NCBI GenBank assembly: GCA_021734865.1
Contig: JAIPIC010000016.1
Span: 1 to 34,722 of the forward strand
Direction: 5' to 3'
From: Candidatus Woesearchaeota archaeon
Lineage (GTDB): Archaea; Nanobdellota; Nanobdellia; Woesearchaeales; JAIPIC01
Length of the DNA: 34,722 nucleotides
A model generated the notes under the pieces. The model searched no databases. It saw only the letters and a program-made list of their open reading frames with translations, and had not been told where the DNA came from. Positions 7,510 to 14,859 of this stretch are shown in pieces. Position 1 is the stretch's first letter. Each line of letters opens with the position of its first letter. The position numbers and the translations under genes are program-made.

Positions 7510-7716
7510 ATGGCAAAGAAACCGATTTACAGTTCAATAACTGGGGTGTGGAAGTCTATAAAAAACGTATCAATAACTTGGGGGCCAGGGATTATTGCAA
7601 TGTTAGTCAACCACCAGGCTGAATGGGTTCCAGTTGAATACGAAGTCCCAATGGGAGCATTCCTTGGTCTAATTTCGTACTTCGTAAAGAACAAAGTAGA
7701 ATTCAAGAAGAAATAA
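7510..7716 (+). CDS. Small membrane protein, possible holin
   Basis: This 68-residue protein contains a hydrophobic stretch around WGPGIIAMLVNHQ and a second around MGAFLGLISYFV, with a lysine-rich C-terminus (KNKVEFKKK). Two short membrane segments and a basic tail are the usual form of small phage holins. It has its own leaderless promoter, and its product could therefore be timed separately from the fibre operon. No family is recognised with certainty. Confidence 0.6.
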   Translation: MAKKPIYSSITGVWKSIKNVSITWGPGIIAMLVNHQAEWVPVEYEVPMGAFLGLISYFVKNKVEFKKK

Positions 7717-7721
7717 AACCC

Positions 7722-7729
7722 TTTAAATA
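7722..7729 (+). promoter_or_regulatory. TATA box for the 7751 gene
   Basis: AAAACCC followed by TTTAAATA lies exactly 21 bases before ATG 7751. It is nearly identical to the boxes at 2616, 24116, 26695 and 31064. Confidence 0.82.
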
Positions 7730-7750
7730 AAGAATCACCCTAATATAATC

Positions 7751-8101
7751 ATGGCACCGACAAGTCAATCAACTATACTTAATCGTAGTGTTTACAATGG
7801 ATCCCTTCAAGTAGCAGCGGCAGGAGACACTACTGCAAATCTTGATGTGACTCCAGCATCTGGAGATCAAATACTATATTCTATGAGAGTTATCGCACCA
7901 TTAGCAGATACAGACTCCACACTAGAAATCTGGAAAGATTCTGCAATAGCAGGAAATTTAATTTTTGATGGTTACCTCGCAAACAGAGATGCCAACGGAG
8001 ATATTAAATTCCCGCTAGGCGAAACTTGCACGACTAAGTGGATAGTTAAAGTTACTTCAACAACGGCAAGCGATGTTTTTGCACTAGCAATGCATGAGTA
8101 A
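7751..8101 (+). CDS. Small beta-rich virion protein
   Basis: This 116-residue protein is rich in beta-branched and small residues (LEIWKDSAIAGNLIFDGYL, then TTKWIVKVTSTTASDVFALA). The composition suggests a capsid-decoration or appendage protein. It is transcribed from its own leaderless promoter and overlaps the start of the large LamG gene (stop TAATG), so the two are co-translated. No family is recognised. Confidence 0.6.
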   Translation: MAPTSQSTILNRSVYNGSLQVAAAGDTTANLDVTPASGDQILYSMRVIAPLADTDSTLEIWKDSAIAGNLIFDGYLANRDANGDIKFPLGETCTTKWIVKVTSTTASDVFALAMHE

Positions 8102-11100
8102 TGGCAGACCGAACAAAGCTGATTATAGGGTTTTTAGTCTTGACATTACTTGCAAGTGGGATAGTTTATGTTCAATTAGATAATTCTAAGATAAGAGTTG
8201 ATGAGGACAAAACAACCTTCTATCAAAAAATAGGAAGATATTGGAAAGTCGCAGGACGTGAACAGAATCGTTTATTTGATGGAACCTCTATAATGAATCG
8301 TGACGCTCAAAATGTTCAAGTAGAAACAATAACCGAAGGAGAATTAATAACAATCATTCGTACGACACCATATCAAAGAGGGCCCACGATCGTGGATACC
8401 TATACTTTTAATGGATCTATAAGAGATGTTACTCAATTTCCTATAGACCATAAAGTTGAGATTTTTGATGGTGAAGGATATTTCTACAGGTACACTATTG
8501 ATGACTTGACTGAGACTGGCCCAAAAAGAAAACTAACTGGCGAAACAGAAGTCTCATTCGGAATGAACATGAAGGTTACTCTCAATGAAGGATACAGATG
8601 GGCTTGGATAGGTTATCCTTACGGTTCAGATTCACTAAGCGCTCAATACGATATAGATTCAGATTATGAAGTTTTCAATGTGAGATTATTCGACCCACCA
8701 ACCCTTAATTCTCCTAGTGACGGAGAAATAGAATTGAATGTAAATCCCGTAATTTTGAATGCAACAAGCGATTTATCTAATTCTAATTTTAAATTCTACT
8801 TGAGTAATGATACTACATTTACAGAAGATGAATTAGTCTGTAATTATTCTTCAGTTGGTTTAGAGGCTAAAACCTGTGAAGTTATGTCGGTTTTCCCACA
8901 AGATATTCCAACAGAAAATTTAGTTCTTTGGATTGACTTCGATGGTGACCTATTGGATAAATCTGGAGAGGGAAATAATATTTATTCTTCAACTATGAGC
9001 AGCGTTCCAAATGGAGGATTGATATTGGGAGGTTACGATTTTGATTATGGCGACAATTATAATTTTGTAGCTGATGATAATTCTCTAGACTTTGGTACAG
9101 ATGGTTTTACAGTTTCTACATGGTCTTATTGGCAGGGAGGGTCTACAAATCAAAGAATAATAACTAGCAGTGCGTGGAAAGGAAGTTATAATTGCTATAA
9201 TAGCCTCTCATCACCTTCTTGGGATTTTGGTCATGATGTAGGTGACGGATGTTCAATTGAAGTTTGTGTAAATAATGGAACTGTGACAACTGGGCCACAA
9301 AGAGTCTCTTTTAATTCAGTTGATTGTCCAATCGATAATCCTAACTCTTGGTATCACTATGTTATAGATTATAATCGAACTGCTGGAAAAGCTTTTGTAT
9401 ATGTTAATGGTAAATATCAAGGATATACAGATATTTCAGGGGTTACGGGAAGTTATGATAATTCAGGAACTTTGAAATTTGATAGACTTTATGGTTGGTA
9501 CCATGAGGCCATTGTTGATGAGTATATGATTTTTAATAAAAGTTTATCAGCTGAGGAGATTAGAGATTTATATCACTCATTTGATAATACTTACTATTGG
9601 AAGGTTAATGATAGCAACGGAGTAGATTCTTCTGAGGCATCTTACCAATCTTTTATTATAGATAATGGTGCCCCAATAATTACTCAAGAGGTTGAAGATG
9701 AATATTGGCAAAGGTCAAACAACATCAATCTTGATTACTTAGTCGAGGAGGGAAATGGAGTTAAAAATTGTTCACTATATGGAAATTTTACTGGAAGCTG
9801 GGCATTGAATCAAACAAATACAACCTTGGTTCAGGGAGATAATTATTTTAATATTACCGTTCCAGAAAATGATATATACTCTTGGGCAATTGAGTGTTCA
9901 GATGAACTTAATAACACTGATATTTCTGGAAATAGGACATTTAAGGTTGGTAACTTCTTGCCTACAATAACTATCCTAAGCCCTCCACAAAACACCGATG
10001 AGAATGAGGTTAATTTTAGTTTAAGAGCATCAACACTTACAGAAGACACTAACATATCTTGTGATGTTTATATTAATGATACTCTTAATTTTACTATGGC
10101 AGTAGTTAATGGTGGAATAAATTCTACTACTGTTTCTCTATCTGACGGTTTATGGAATTGGTCTGCAAATTGTCAGAATGTTCAAAATAGTTCTTGGAAT
10201 ACTATCACTTCAACAAGAGATTTATTAATTGGACCATTGTTTAATGCAAGTTCAACATTCCATTATCCCACCTTTTCTCCAGGAGCAAGACAATTCCCAA
10301 TAAGAGTTAATGTTTCTTCATCTGCCTCAAGAGATGTTTATTCGTTTATTGGAGTAGGAAATACTACTGAGTTATGGTTAACATTTGATGATTATAATTA
10401 TATTATTATTCCTGCCCCTGCACCTACCTTAGAAGGTAGCGGAACATTATATAGTGATCCCTATCCCCCAGATATAGATTTCGGAGACCATTTGATTCCG
10501 TCAATTGTACCTTCAGGTTCGCCAAGTGGATACTATATTCAATTCACCTCAGGAGCCGAATCTGGAAATAATTATACAATAGATTACACCCAATCTGAGG
10601 GTAGTTGGAACGGTCTTGATTATTTTTCTCTTGCAGATTATTCTGGAGGTGCATCTGCAGGAGATACCTTTGATGTTTGGTATTCTTCTGGCGAAGAGGA
10701 GGTAATTTATAATATTACAGATTACTTTCAGGAGCATAACGCCTCTGTTGCAACAGGGAGTCCAGCTAATGTTTCTGGTAGATTCGGAGACGCTGTTGAT
10801 TTTGATTATTCAAGTTCAATATCAATTCCTTCAAGTGATGGATTCAGTATTCTAAAAAGTAGAAATCATGCTTATTCTCTGTGGATAAAAAGTGATGATA
10901 CAACCAACCATGGAATGGTTCTTTCTGTTTATGGTGATGGAACCTTGGAAAGGTCAAGATTGTTTATAGTTGCAGGAACTGGGGGAACTATTAGGTCTAA
11001 CGATAATGATGGTACAACTAATATAAATCTTGATTCAACGTCAAATGTTGCAGACGGTGAATGGCATCATATCTTAATTAATTATGATAATCTAGGAACT

Positions 11101-11913
11101 GGAAACAAATCTCTTTATGTTGATGGAATATATGAGGGGACTGTGGATATGAGTTCAATGGATGATATTGACACAACCCAACCATTATATCTTGGGGCAC
11201 TTTATGATAGCTCAATGAAATTTAATGGAAGTATAGATGAACTTGTTATCTTCAATAGAATATTAAATAATGATGAGATTGCAGAGATTTACAGTGGTGG
11301 TTCAGAATCTAGGAGACAATTGTCGACAGACATTTTTGATGCAGAAGGATTCAATAATTCAATAACCGCTTATTCACAAGGCTATACAGGGTACCCTAAT
11401 GAGACTTTCTATGGCTACATTCAAGCTGACGCATTATGGGACACCAATGAAAACGGGACCATCTGGATTAAGCCGTCCTTCGCATTTGAAGATAGCCTAT
11501 GGGCGGTCGAATTCAACCTAGATGGGCAGTCAGGAACGCCATATGACACCTCCTGCGGAGAGATAACCACTGGAGCTACAGTTGAGCAAAACATATCAAA
11601 AGAAGGCTCATACGCCCTTAATTACGGTTTACAAAGCTCCTCATTCGGTAATCAGGAGAGACTAGCATTCGGAATAATCAACTGGCCACGACAGCTTTAT
11701 AATGATACGTTTAGAATATTCTTCAGATTGAACGGAACAACCTCAACAGGATCCGTAACAGAGTTATCCTTCAATCTAACAGAAGCACTAGACAGAACAG
11801 GAATAACTGTCGATATTAACGAATCAACAGCAAGACTCTACAGAGTAAATGAAAATGGTGGAATATATAACGACACGTCTATCTGCCTCGGACAACCAAT
11901 CGTCATCGGATGA
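8101..11913 (+). CDS. Large LamG/Ig-domain surface protein, putative receptor-binding protein
   Basis: This is a 1270-residue protein. Residues ~7-24 are a hydrophobic signal or anchor segment (IIGFLVLTLLASGIVY). A ~180-residue N-terminal domain follows, with GRYWKVAGREQNRLFDGTS and DYEVFNVRLFDPP, of a style I associate with DPANN archaeal surface proteins. After that come a LamG-type (concanavalin-like) domain at ~270-495, Ig/fibronectin-like segments (~500-700, with the PTITILSPP pattern), a beta-rich domain, a second LamG at ~880-1065 (GEWHHILINYD, SIDELVIFNR) and a C-terminal domain to 1270. Many N-x-S/T sites suggest glycosylation. The central modules use more T-rich codons than either end, suggesting a mosaic with host-derived adhesin modules. 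It probably binds host surface glycans or mimics host proteins. Confidence 0.75.
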   Translation: MADRTKLIIGFLVLTLLASGIVYVQLDNSKIRVDEDKTTFYQKIGRYWKVAGREQNRLFDGTSIMNRDAQNVQVETITEGELITIIRTTPYQRGPTIVDTYTFNGSIRDVTQFPIDHKVEIFDGEGYFYRYTIDDLTETGPKRKLTGETEVSFGMNMKVTLNEGYRWAWIGYPYGSDSLSAQYDIDSDYEVFNVRLFDPPTLNSPSDGEIELNVNPVILNATSDLSNSNFKFYLSNDTTFTEDELVCNYSSVGLEAKTCEVMSVFPQDIPTENLVLWIDFDGDLLDKSGEGNNIYSSTMSSVPNGGLILGGYDFDYGDNYNFVADDNSLDFGTDGFTVSTWSYWQGGSTNQRIITSSAWKGSYNCYNSLSSPSWDFGHDVGDGCSIEVCVNNGTVTTGPQRVSFNSVDCPIDNPNSWYHYVIDYNRTAGKAFVYVNGKYQGYTDISGVTGSYDNSGTLKFDRLYGWYHEAIVDEYMIFNKSLSAEEIRDLYHSFDNTYYWKVNDSNGVDSSEASYQSFIIDNGAPIITQEVEDEYWQRSNNINLDYLVEEGNGVKNCSLYGNFTGSWALNQTNTTLVQGDNYFNITVPENDIYSWAIECSDELNNTDISGNRTFKVGNFLPTITILSPPQNTDENEVNFSLRASTLTEDTNISCDVYINDTLNFTMAVVNGGINSTTVSLSDGLWNWSANCQNVQNSSWNTITSTRDLLIGPLFNASSTFHYPTFSPGARQFPIRVNVSSSASRDVYSFIGVGNTTELWLTFDDYNYIIIPAPAPTLEGSGTLYSDPYPPDIDFGDHLIPSIVPSGSPSGYYIQFTSGAESGNNYTIDYTQSEGSWNGLDYFSLADYSGGASAGDTFDVWYSSGEEEVIYNITDYFQEHNASVATGSPANVSGRFGDAVDFDYSSSISIPSSDGFSILKSRNHAYSLWIKSDDTTNHGMVLSVYGDGTLERSRLFIVAGTGGTIRSNDNDGTTNINLDSTSNVADGEWHHILINYDNLGTGNKSLYVDGIYEGTVDMSSMDDIDTTQPLYLGALYDSSMKFNGSIDELVIFNRILNNDEIAEIYSGGSESRRQLSTDIFDAEGFNNSITAYSQGYTGYPNETFYGYIQADALWDTNENGTIWIKPSFAFEDSLWAVEFNLDGQSGTPYDTSCGEITTGATVEQNISKEGSYALNYGLQSSSFGNQERLAFGIINWPRQLYNDTFRIFFRLNGTTSTGSVTELSFNLTEALDRTGITVDINESTARLYRVNENGGIYNDTSICLGQPIVIG

Positions 11914-12052
11914 TTGCCAATACAGGAAAATATGTAAGTTTTATGATAATTGCAACCCTCGACAGTTTGTTAAAGGTGAGATGAATATTTCTGATTGTTG
12001 GGTTAAGAATACTCTTGATGGGATTTTGAACGATATAGAAGATTTTAAATAG
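11849..12052 (+). CDS. Small cysteine-rich protein
   Basis: This ORF gives 67 residues from ATG 11849, in a different frame from the end of the LamG gene, which it overlaps by 65 nt. The part after the overlap reads DCQYRKICKFYDNCNP, then DCWVKN. Its four to five cysteines could bind a metal. The true start could be nearer the cysteine motif, but no ATG lies closer in frame. There is no Shine-Dalgarno sequence at 11849. It is the last gene before the terminator at 12070-12151. The function is unknown. Confidence 0.5.
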   Translation: MKMVEYITTRLSASDNQSSSDDCQYRKICKFYDNCNPRQFVKGEMNISDCWVKNTLDGILNDIEDFK

Positions 12053-12069
12053 GATTATAACATTCAAAT

Positions 12070-12151
12070 AATGGGGTTGGATTAAATCTTGATTATCTCG
12101 ATTTTGCCTCTTCCAACCCCATTTATACTCTCCATAGGAAATCTTTTTTTT
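12070..12151 (+). terminator. Hairpin plus T8 terminator of the structural operon
   Basis: A perfect 12-bp inverted repeat (AATGGGGTTGGA at 12070-12081 and TCCAACCCCATT at 12112-12123) encloses a 30-nt loop and is followed by eight Ts at 12144-12151. Oligo-T tracts terminate archaeal RNA polymerase. The position after the last late gene and before an independent promoter fits the end of the long structural transcript. Confidence 0.8.
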
Positions 12152-12188
12152 GAACCTACACTTCAGGGAGAACCAATTATTAGAAACT

Positions 12189-12196
12189 TTTAAAAA
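12189..12196 (+). promoter_or_regulatory. Promoter of the small stand-alone unit
   Basis: GAAAC then TTTTAAAA forms a TATA box ~30 bases upstream of ATG 12227, giving a predicted start of transcription near 12218 and a leader of about 9 nt. The box closely resembles the one at 12967. Confidence 0.65.
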
Positions 12197-12226
12197 GAAA
12201 AGAGGTCTGTCTATTCCAGATGTAAA

Positions 12227-12367
12227 ATGACAAATCAAATTTTAACTAAATGTTTTCGAGAAAGAGGATGGCATGCGTTGAACTCGCTAAATTTATTGGC
12301 TTATAGCCCTCTGGCTTATTGGTATGCAGGATCCCTAAGATTACACCCTGGAGGGATCTTAATGTAG
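12227..12367 (+). CDS. Possible 46-residue peptide gene, or a small RNA
   Basis: Between its own promoter and its own terminator lies an open frame of 46 codons (ATG 12227 to TAG 12365-12367). The peptide is aromatic and Leu-rich (GWHALNSLNLLAYSPLAYWY) and unlike any family I know. The last third overlaps the terminator stem, and TGGCTTAT occurs twice (12298-12305, 12312-12319), so the unit may instead be a structured non-coding RNA of about 150 nt. I cannot decide between the two from the sequence. Confidence 0.35.
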   Translation: MTNQILTKCFRERGWHALNSLNLLAYSPLAYWYAGSLRLHPGGILM

Positions 12368-12382
12368 AATTTCCTTTTTTTT
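12328..12382 (+). terminator. Hairpin plus T8 terminator of the small unit
   Basis: AGGATCCCT (12328-12336) pairs with AGGGATCTT (12352-12360) as a nine-pair stem with one G-T wobble and a 15-nt loop. Eight Ts follow at 12375-12382. With the promoter at 12189 this defines an independent transcription unit. Confidence 0.7.
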
Positions 12383-12459
12383 GAAAATTAAGAAATTAGT
12401 AATCTTAGTTTGAAAAGAAAAAGAAAAAAAACAGTATCTACACGTAAATCGACAAAAAA

Positions 12460-12732
12460 ATGGACAATTTAGATCGTGAGCTGAAAAGAACCCTAGGATT
12501 CAAGCCAAACCTCGAGTACTTAGATCCTGAAGGTATAACCTTTCTACAACACCTAGGAGAGTACGGACAAAGAAGCGAATGGATAAGCAAGGCATGCCAA
12601 TTTTACTATGATTATGAAAAAAGACGGAAAGGATTCTTCATAAGATTAATAGATAATCACTTCGAAGCAATCAAGCATATACTAAGAATTATTGGAAGGA
12701 GGCGAAAAAAAGATGTTATGCAAAATTCATAG
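12460..12732 (+). CDS. Early-region hypothetical protein
   Basis: This 90-residue protein is mainly helical, with a basic C-terminus (RRKGFFIRL, then IIGRRRKKD). It is the first gene after the two terminators. No clear TATA box or Shine-Dalgarno sequence is visible upstream, where the sequence is A-rich. The final codons overlap the next gene, whose Shine-Dalgarno sequence lies inside this one. I do not recognise a family. A small nucleic-acid-binding protein would fit the charge but is only a guess. Confidence 0.6.
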   Translation: MDNLDRELKRTLGFKPNLEYLDPEGITFLQHLGEYGQRSEWISKACQFYYDYEKRRKGFFIRLIDNHFEAIKHILRIIGRRRKKDVMQNS

Positions 12733-12907
12733 ACTAACTAGAGTAGTAGAAGGTCAAACCGAATCAAGGATTTATGTCAAAACTCCAGAAGGATACTCAC
12801 CCCTCACATTGAACCTCGAACAAACAGAAGAATTTATGTGTGAAAAAAATGAGGAAATAGGTGAAATTGACATCCCGCATTCAGTTAATAAAAAGATAGT
12901 CGTTTAA
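12713..12907 (+). CDS. Hypothetical 64-residue protein
   Basis: It starts at ATG 12713, chosen because GGAAGGAGGCG at 12694-12704 precedes it. An upstream in-frame ATG at 12692 would place the start before that site. The product begins MLCKIHRLTRVVEGQTESRIYVKTPEG, written here in two blocks, and is beta-strand rich and acidic toward the C-terminus. The family is unknown. It overlaps the previous gene by 20 nt. Confidence 0.6.
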   Translation: MLCKIHRLTRVVEGQTESRIYVKTPEGYSPLTLNLEQTEEFMCEKNEEIGEIDIPHSVNKKIVV

Positions 12908-12966
12908 TCAGCGACGATAAACAACAGAATAACCCCTATTTAAACTACTTGCCAATAATAGAAAGT

Positions 12967-12974
12967 TTTAAAAA
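12967..12974 (+). promoter_or_regulatory. TATA box for the 13007 operon
   Basis: GAAAG then TTTTAAAA lies 32 bases upstream of ATG 13007, predicting a leader of about 11 nt containing a weak GAGG. The surrounding AGAAA(C/G)TTTTAAAAAG matches the 12189 promoter. Confidence 0.7.
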
Positions 12975-13006
12975 GGGAAAGTACGTAGGGTAATCAGAGG
13001 CAAAAC

Positions 13007-13321
13007 ATGGAAACAAAAAAAATAACACAAAAAGAACTCAAAAAAAGAGCTCAATTTTTCGCTGCAACAGAAGTGTACAAACCACTAACAATGCTAAGAA
13101 AAATAACAGCTTACGGACTAATCGGGGCAGGAGCAATTACACTACCACTCCCAACAGGATCCATAATCGCAATAGGTGTCGGATGCGCAATGTTAGGAAT
13201 AGACCCAAAGAAGTTATTAAACACCATCAAATTTTATGGAAAGAAGGTAGCAGACTGGATCTACGGGAACAGGAACTGGAAATTAATTAAACGAAATCTA
13301 AAATTGAGGTTTTTAAGATGA
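13007..13321 (+). CDS. Small membrane protein with a hydrophobic hairpin
   Basis: This 104-residue protein has a Lys-rich N-terminus, a helical hairpin of two hydrophobic segments (AYGLIGAGAITLPL and SIIAIGVGCAMLGI, about residues 35-66) joined by a Pro-Thr-Gly turn, and a strongly basic tail (KLIKRNLKLRFLR). It is the first gene of an early operon with its own promoter. It could modify the host membrane, exclude other viruses or anchor a replication complex. No family is recognised. The stop overlaps the next ATG (ATGA). Confidence 0.6.
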   Translation: METKKITQKELKKRAQFFAATEVYKPLTMLRKITAYGLIGAGAITLPLPTGSIIAIGVGCAMLGIDPKKLLNTIKFYGKKVADWIYGNRNWKLIKRNLKLRFLR

Positions 13322-13455
13322 ATGGCTCAGACGAAATAGAGATGATTGAACAAGAAAAAGAAATAGACAACTACATCGATGAATCCTACGATCGACAAAA
13401 AGATGACTTTGTCGAACAACAATACATTGAGAGAAAAGAGGAATCCGAATGGTAG
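13318..13455 (+). CDS. Small acidic protein
   Basis: This 45-residue ORF begins within the stop of the membrane protein gene (ATGA overlap). It is rich in Glu, Asp and Gln (MNGSDEIEMIEQEKEID) and probably helical or disordered. Translational coupling with both neighbours supports it being real. The function is unknown. Confidence 0.5.
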   Translation: MNGSDEIEMIEQEKEIDNYIDESYDRQKDDFVEQQYIERKEESEW

Positions 13456-13622
13456 GAAGACACACAATACAAATGAAATACAAAATAGAAACAAAAGACG
13501 GAAAGAGAACCTGTGGGAACTGTGGGAAACTATTCCCCCTAGAAGAATTCAAAACTAAAAAACCTGGATACGACTGGAGATGCAAAGAATGTAGAGAATA
13601 TTTGGAGGCTTACAATGAATAA
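13449..13622 (+). CDS. Small zinc-ribbon protein
   Basis: It has 57 residues from ATG 13449, or 49 from the in-frame ATG 13473. Two CxxC knuckles (TCGNCGKLF and WRCKEC) 17 residues apart form a zinc ribbon, with a PLEEF-type linker common in small phage and HNH-associated ribbons. The 13449 start overlaps the stop of the previous gene. It is probably a nucleic-acid or protein-binding module in the early operon. Confidence 0.6.
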   Translation: MVGRHTIQMKYKIETKDGKRTCGNCGKLFPLEEFKTKKPGYDWRCKECREYLEAYNE

Positions 13623-13640
13623 ATTTCAAAAGGAGGTAAA

Positions 13641-14201
13641 ATGGGAAAAGTAGAAGGAAAAATTAAATGTGCAACTCAAATCAAAGAGTTCAACGGAAAG
13701 AAGAGTATCGGATTCCAAGTAGAAGGAAAAGCGGACTGGTTGAATATCTATGGGGAAGAAGAAGCTCTAAACGAATGCATGAAGGTTGTCAAGAAAGGGA
13801 ATGTAATCTCTTTTGATGTTGACGACCACAACGACGTAGCAAATGTGACCTTAATCGAGGAAGCCAAACAAGAAGAACATCACGACGACATGAATAACTT
13901 CGAAGATTTACTAGACAAGGCTCATGAAGAAGGAAAGTTAATGGAAATTAGAACTGAACTAATCGACCATAACTTCGAACAGAAATACGCACTAGTAAAG
14001 GCAACAGTAATCACTGCAAGCAAAGACGATCCAACCGCCCCAATTCGAACATTTGAAGCTCACGGAGACGCAACTCAAGAGAACACTGGAGACATGATTA
14101 AGAAGCACTACATAAGGATGGCAGAAACTCGAGCAATTAGCAGAGCATTAAGATGGGCAACTAACAATGCAAAAGTAGCTACCGAAGAACTAGAAAATTA
14201 A
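13641..14201 (+). CDS. OB-fold plus Rad52/DdrA-type ssDNA-binding recombination protein
   Basis: This is a 186-residue protein. Residues 1-75 look like an OB fold (GKKSIGFQVEGKADWLNIYG, then GNVISFDVDD), the usual ssDNA-binding barrel. After an acidic linker (~76-100), the second domain carries AHGDATQENTGDM and IRMAETRAISRALRWAT, the signature of Rad52/DdrA-type annealing proteins and phage recombination mediators. It probably coats or anneals single-stranded viral DNA during replication and recombination. It has the strongest Shine-Dalgarno sequence of the region (AGGAGGT, 13631-13637). The fusion of the two domains is inferred from sequence patterns. Confidence 0.7.
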   Translation: MGKVEGKIKCATQIKEFNGKKSIGFQVEGKADWLNIYGEEEALNECMKVVKKGNVISFDVDDHNDVANVTLIEEAKQEEHHDDMNNFEDLLDKAHEEGKLMEIRTELIDHNFEQKYALVKATVITASKDDPTAPIRTFEAHGDATQENTGDMIKKHYIRMAETRAISRALRWATNNAKVATEELEN

Positions 14202-14241
14202 TTAGCTAGCCCCCAGGCTTAGGGGATTATAATCAAACAAA

Positions 14242-14376
14242 ATGAAAATAGAAATAGAATGCAAAGACCTAAACGAGCTCATGGATAACCTCATGACAGA
14301 GATTCCACAAATGTACGTGGACTTACATTGCAATAAATTATCCGGAGGAGATAAACTTAAATGGCAGGTCAAATGA
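14242..14376 (+). CDS. Small hypothetical protein
   Basis: This 44-residue ORF, MKIECK-like in style (it starts MKIEIECKDLNELMDNL), lies between the recombination gene and the winged-helix gene, which it overlaps by 16 nt. The next gene's Shine-Dalgarno sequence lies within it. There is no known family. It is supported only by context and the clean overlap. Confidence 0.5.
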   Translation: MKIEIECKDLNELMDNLMTEIPQMYVDLHCNKLSGGDKLKWQVK

Positions 14377-14624
14377 ACGAATGCAGTCTTCACGCTTACG
14401 AAGAAATAAAAGAAGAACTAGGAGAAAGACAACTCCAAGTATACAGCACAATAAAAGAACTACAATACGCAACAAACACAATGATAGCAAAATATCTAAA
14501 CCTCCCAATCAACTGCGTAACTGGCAGAACAAACGAACTCCGAAAAAAAGGAATAGTCGAAAAGTCCCACATAAGCTGGGACCCAATAACTAAAAATAAA
14601 GCAACTTACTGGAGGCTTTCATAA
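14361..14624 (+). CDS. Winged-helix DNA-binding regulator
   Basis: This 87-residue protein has a helix-turn-helix core: ERQLQVYSTIKEL, then TNTMIAKYLNLPINCVTGRT as recognition region, then LRKKGIVEKS as wing start. This resembles MarR/phage winged-helix regulators. The start is ATG 14361, set by GGAGGAGA at 14344-14351. A second ATG at 14373 is possible. It probably represses or activates a viral promoter. It is the last gene before a 235-nt non-coding stretch with RNA-like structure. Confidence 0.7.
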   Translation: MAGQMNECSLHAYEEIKEELGERQLQVYSTIKELQYATNTMIAKYLNLPINCVTGRTNELRKKGIVEKSHISWDPITKNKATYWRLS

Positions 14625-14859
14625 TCATCGAAGATGTTTCAATCTCTGACGCACCTCATTGATTGGCACAAGACCGAGCAAGGTGAGATAACCTCAAACT
14701 AGCAGGTTTAACTCCTGCCTGTGTCATCGCGCTATTAATCTACGGATTAGTAAAATTGGAGTGGCGCCCTGACCCTAGGAAAGACTGGAATGTGGCCTGT
14801 GCCTATGGCTAAGCACTTAACTTGACTCCACCAAAACGTCAAGCCCACATTTTATAATC
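14625..14859 (+). ncRNA. Structured, possibly tRNA-like non-coding region
   Basis: No ORF over 22 codons fits here. The sequence shows several paired elements. GCAGG-TTTAACT-CCTGC (14702-14718) is a 5-bp stem with 7-nt loop that differs by one base from a tRNA T-arm, and TGGCACA (14664-14670) pairs with TGTGTCA (14720-14726) as a closing stem. TATTAATC (14733-14740) pairs with GATTAGTA (14745-14752) round a TACG loop of the stable UNCG class. TGGAGT (14757-14762) pairs with ACTCCA (14825-14830). No D-arm or proper anticodon arm is present, so this is not a normal tRNA. It could be a regulatory RNA or a tRNA-derived remnant. Confidence 0.5.

Noticed and set aside
14634-14702. 22-codon ORF at the start of the structured region
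   Set aside because: Too short, no Shine-Dalgarno sequence or TATA box, and it covers the paired bases of the RNA-like structure.
14648-14726. Complete tRNA gene at 14648-14726
   Set aside because: A T-arm-like hairpin and possible acceptor pairing exist, but no D-arm, no 7-nt anticodon loop with a usable anticodon, and position 56 is T rather than C. Recorded only as tRNA-like structured RNA.
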